Shown here piece after piece: positions 61,508-64,000 of a stretch of DNA of 64,000 nt. How positions within the stretch are numbered: the first letter of the stretch is position 1; each line of letters begins with the position of its first letter. The notes under the pieces were generated by a model. That model saw only the letters and a program-made list of their open reading frames with translations, was not told where the DNA came from and did not search any database. Position numbers and translations under genes: made by a program. Source of the stretch: Desulfobacteraceae bacterium (lineage in GTDB: Bacteria; Desulfobacterota; Desulfobacteria; Desulfobacterales; UBA5616); the NCBI GenBank assembly GCA_013791935.1, contig VMSV01000150.1, positions 1 through 64,000 on the forward strand, read 5' to 3'.

Positions 61508-62520
61508 GTTGATTCTCCTTTGACCCTGACCTCAGGGTTGATGGCCCCCCCTCAAGTGAAGCCCGCTCCAGCGGTGCAGGTATAGCAATGGTCACCCACG
61601 GCGATGGGGAGCCCTTCCTCCGGCGGCCCGGGCATTTCGGAGACGTGCGTCCTTTGTGCGCCCAGGTGGAGCCCCCTGGACAGATTGAAGTCGCAGTCAT
61701 GAAGAACCCCATCCCAAGAAACGGAAACCAGGGATCTGCACATGAGACCTTCAACCGTGCAGGAATTAAACCCCGATGATAGTCTTTCGAGGTAGGCTTC
61801 CAGGTTGCCCTTTTCGTCAAGCCAGTTTCGAAAACGCCCCAAAGGCGCATTGGCAAAAGCATAGAGGTTATTAAAAACAATACCCCACTTTTTCAGAAGC
61901 ACCTCACGAAATCTCTTTTCCAGCTGGTCCTGGGAGCCGGGCAGAAAAGCCCCGGCCGGATTGGAAACCAAATCCAGTGTCAACCGTGTTTCAGGATTCC
62001 CATACCCCAGGGCATTGAGCTTCAAAAGGGTATCGACACTCTTTCTGAAAATACCATTTCCTCTTTGGGCATCTGCCTGGGCTTCATTCAAAGAGGGGAA
62101 AGAGGCCACAATGCCCACGCTCTTTTCTTTCAGCAGCCTGATTAAGTCATGCCTTTTCCCATCGCTTAAGACACTCAAATTCGAGCGGAACGTTATCCTT
62201 GGGGCTTGTGGAAAAAGTCCTTCGATGAGCTTGACGATATTCGGGTTCAGCTCCGGGGCCCCGCCTGTGATATCGATGGCTTCGAACCGGCTTCGATCTG
62301 CGTAGGCGATGATATCATCCATCGTCTCCGAGTCCATATTCTCTTTTCGGTCAGGCCCTGCGCTTAAATGACAATGGCGACACCTCTGATTACAGAGAAG
62401 CCCCACATTGACTTGCAGGGCGGTTGTCTTCTTCCGGGAAAGAACAAGGCCATGGTTGGCCAGGGTCTGGCGGAACGTTTCCGGTGGCCTTATTTGCTCC
62501 CAAGGATAAGCAGCATTCAT
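61504..62520 (-). CDS. arsS: Arsenosugar biosynthesis radical SAM selenoprotein ArsS; UGA at 61552-61554 predicted to encode Sec
   Basis: CNQRCRHCHLSAGP radical SAM CX3CX2C; C-terminus DHCYTCTAGAGFT-TGA-GGAINPEVRVKGEST-TGA. Track ORF stops at the internal TGA. Start MNAAYPWEQ with AGAGGTGA RBS. Confidence 0.82.
61523..61538 (-). promoter_or_regulatory. Candidate bacterial SECIS hairpin downstream of the arsS UGA
   Basis: ACCCTG-AGGT-CAGGGT (6-7 bp stem, loop AGGT about 20 nt after UGA). Confidence 0.68.
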
Positions 62521-62536
62521 CTTCTGGATCACCTCT

Positions 62537-62869
62537 TTACATGGAAAGCTTTTGAGCGATATTGCGCATTTGCACCCCGTGAACCAGGGAAGCTCCCCCT
62601 CGAATGGCCGTTGCCACATGAATGGCCTCGGTCATCTCTTCCAGGTTGGAGCCTTTCTCCAGGCAGGCCCGGGTATAGGCGTCAATGCAGTAAGGGCATT
62701 GAACGGCATGGGCGACGGAAAGCGCGATCAGGGTTTTCTCCCGCTCGGTGAGCGCTCCTTCAGCAAATACCGCGTTATAGTAGTCAAAGAACTTTTGTGC
62801 CAGGTCAGGTGCCTGTTGCCCGATTTCTGAAAACTTGGGTAGGTCTTCCGGCTTGTAATAGGTTTCCAT
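62537..62869 (-). CDS. AhpD/carboxymuconolactone decarboxylase-like protein of arsenosugar clusters
   Basis: ALTEREKTLIALSVAHAVQCPYCIDAYTRACLEKG...HVATAIRGGASLVHGVQM; start at METYYKPEDL, track ORF extends to 62962. Confidence 0.85.
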   Translation of the reverse strand: METYYKPEDLPKFSEIGQQAPDLAQKFFDYYNAVFAEGALTEREKTLIALSVAHAVQCPYCIDAYTRACLEKGSNLEEMTEAIHVATAIRGGASLVHGVQMRNIAQKLSM

Positions 62870-62946
62870 CATCAATCTCTTTGAACTCCTTTCTTGAACA
62901 GGTTTTTTTGTTTTAAAAGCTTTAGAAGAAAGCCGGTCTTCTTCTT

Positions 62947-64000
62947 TCATTCTTCTCCGCACGCCCTCCCTTTGAGGTGAAAGAAAAACTTGAGCCCTTT
63001 CCTGATTTTATCTGAAAAAATCTTCGGGGAAAAATAGGTTCCCGCCACACGCTTGTTGATCTCTCCCAGGGTGGGATACGGGTGGACGGCGGAAGCCAGG
63101 GTGGACAGCTTCACTTTGCCGTTGAGCACAGCCACCCACTCATTGATCAGTTCCCCGGCGTGGGGTCCCAGGATCTGAATGCCCACGGGTTTTTCATCAT
63201 CATTCAGAATCATTTTGATCTTGCCTGCCGTGTTTCCTTCGGCCAGGCTTCGGTCGTTGTCCCTGAAAGCTTCCGTAACCACCGAGTAGTGTATCCCGGC
63301 TTCCTTGGCGGCTTTTTCATTCATCCCGATACTGGCCAGTTCAGGGTCGGTATAGGTGCACCACGGCAAAAAAGTATAGTCGGCCTTTCGGGGAAGATGA
63401 AAGATGGCGTTGCTCACCACAATGCCCCCTTCATATCCTGCGGCATGGGTGAACTGAAAAGCCCCGGTGATATCCCCGGCCGCATAAATATGCTTCCGGG
63501 TGGTTCGCATTCGGGCATCCACTCGAATGCCTTTCCGATTAAACTCAACGCCGATGCCGTCCAGGTTCAGACCGTTCACATTGGGCGCACGACCCATGGC
63601 CACCAGAATCTGTTCCGCAAAAAGGGAGGAGATTTTGCCCTCCTTGGTCTGGATGCGTACTTCTTTCCCTCGGCCGGAATCCCTCACCTCAAGAACCGAA
63701 CTGTTGAGGTGAAACACAACCCCCTCGGATTCAAGTACTTCCATGATGCCATCGGCCATGTCCTTGTCTTCTTTGGTGAGAATCTGATTGCTTCTTTGAA
63801 CCACGGATACCTTTGTGCCCAGTCGGGAGAAAGCCTGGGCCATTTCAATGGCAATGGGTCCGGCGCCCAGAATCACCATGGATTCGGGAAGAGCATCCAG
63901 GGAAAAAATCTCCTTGTTGGTGAGATAGGGGGTTTTGTCCAACCCTGGAATGGAGGGCCTTTCGGGGGATGAGCCTCCGGCGATAACCCAGGTCTTTGCA
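62947..64000 (-). CDS. FAD-dependent pyridine nucleotide-disulfide oxidoreductase (mercuric reductase-like), 5' end outside window
   Basis: AKTWVIAGGSSPERPSIPGLDKTPYLTNKEIFSLDALPESMVILGAGPIAIEMAQAFSRLG...AAGDITGAFQFTHAAGYEG; frame stays open to the right edge. Confidence 0.88.
   Translation of the reverse strand, partial: AKTWVIAGGSSPERPSIPGLDKTPYLTNKEIFSLDALPESMVILGAGPIAIEMAQAFSRLGTKVSVVQRSNQILTKEDKDMADGIMEVLESEGVVFHLNSSVLEVRDSGRGKEVRIQTKEGKISSLFAEQILVAMGRAPNVNGLNLDGIGVEFNRKGIRVDARMRTTRKHIYAAGDITGAFQFTHAAGYEGGIVVSNAIFHLPRKADYTFLPWCTYTDPELASIGMNEKAAKEAGIHYSVVTEAFRDNDRSLAEGNTAGKIKMILNDDEKPVGIQILGPHAGELINEWVAVLNGKVKLSTLASAVHPYPTLGEINKRVAGTYFSPKIFSDKIRKGLKFFFHLKGRACGEE

Noticed and set aside
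62870-62962. N-terminal extension of the AhpD/CMD-like ORF (MRRRMKEEDRLSSKAF...)
   Set aside because: Overlaps the upstream oxidoreductase end and is not part of the family; METYYKPEDL at 62869 is the natural start.
63082-63972. 296-aa plus-strand ORF
   Set aside because: Antisense to the clear FAD/NAD disulfide oxidoreductase; no recognisable domain.

Overview
64 kb window whose gene content resembles Desulfobacterales or a related delta-proteobacterial sulfate-reducer lineage (inferred from gene families only). From left to right: (i) two adjacent minor-pilin clusters on the minus strand (fimT/gspH, pilW, pilV, pilX and a window-truncated pilY1 that the ORF track misses because it runs off the left edge), separated by a cNMP-binding/PilZ protein; (ii) purQ-purL, then a housekeeping block rseP-dxr-cdsA-uppS-frr-pyrH-tsf-rpsB and prmC-prfA-rpmE-rho; (iii) plus-strand cca, adk, rpsU, folC, tRNA-Arg(CCG) and an MCP with a CZB-like sensor region; (iv) a TetR-associated minus-strand redox cluster (FrhB-like, OYE-like, four nitroreductase-family genes, ferredoxins, AKR, SDR, RNase H-like); (v) ilvE divergent from a four-subunit 2-oxoacid:ferredoxin oxidoreductase; (vi) a MITE-like element at the stop codon of an outer-membrane protein gene; (vii) a ~12 kb plus-strand run of nine exported-protein genes with large paralogous proteins of unknown function, ending in PA2779-like, C39-like peptidase and TPR lipoprotein genes, which is the best candidate for an undescribed system; (viii) an arsenosugar-type cluster in which arsS appears to be a selenoprotein gene: an in-frame UGA in CTAGAGFT-U-GGAI, followed by a SECIS-like hairpin and a readthrough stop that overlaps the next gene's start. 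All calls are from reading the sequence; no searches were run.
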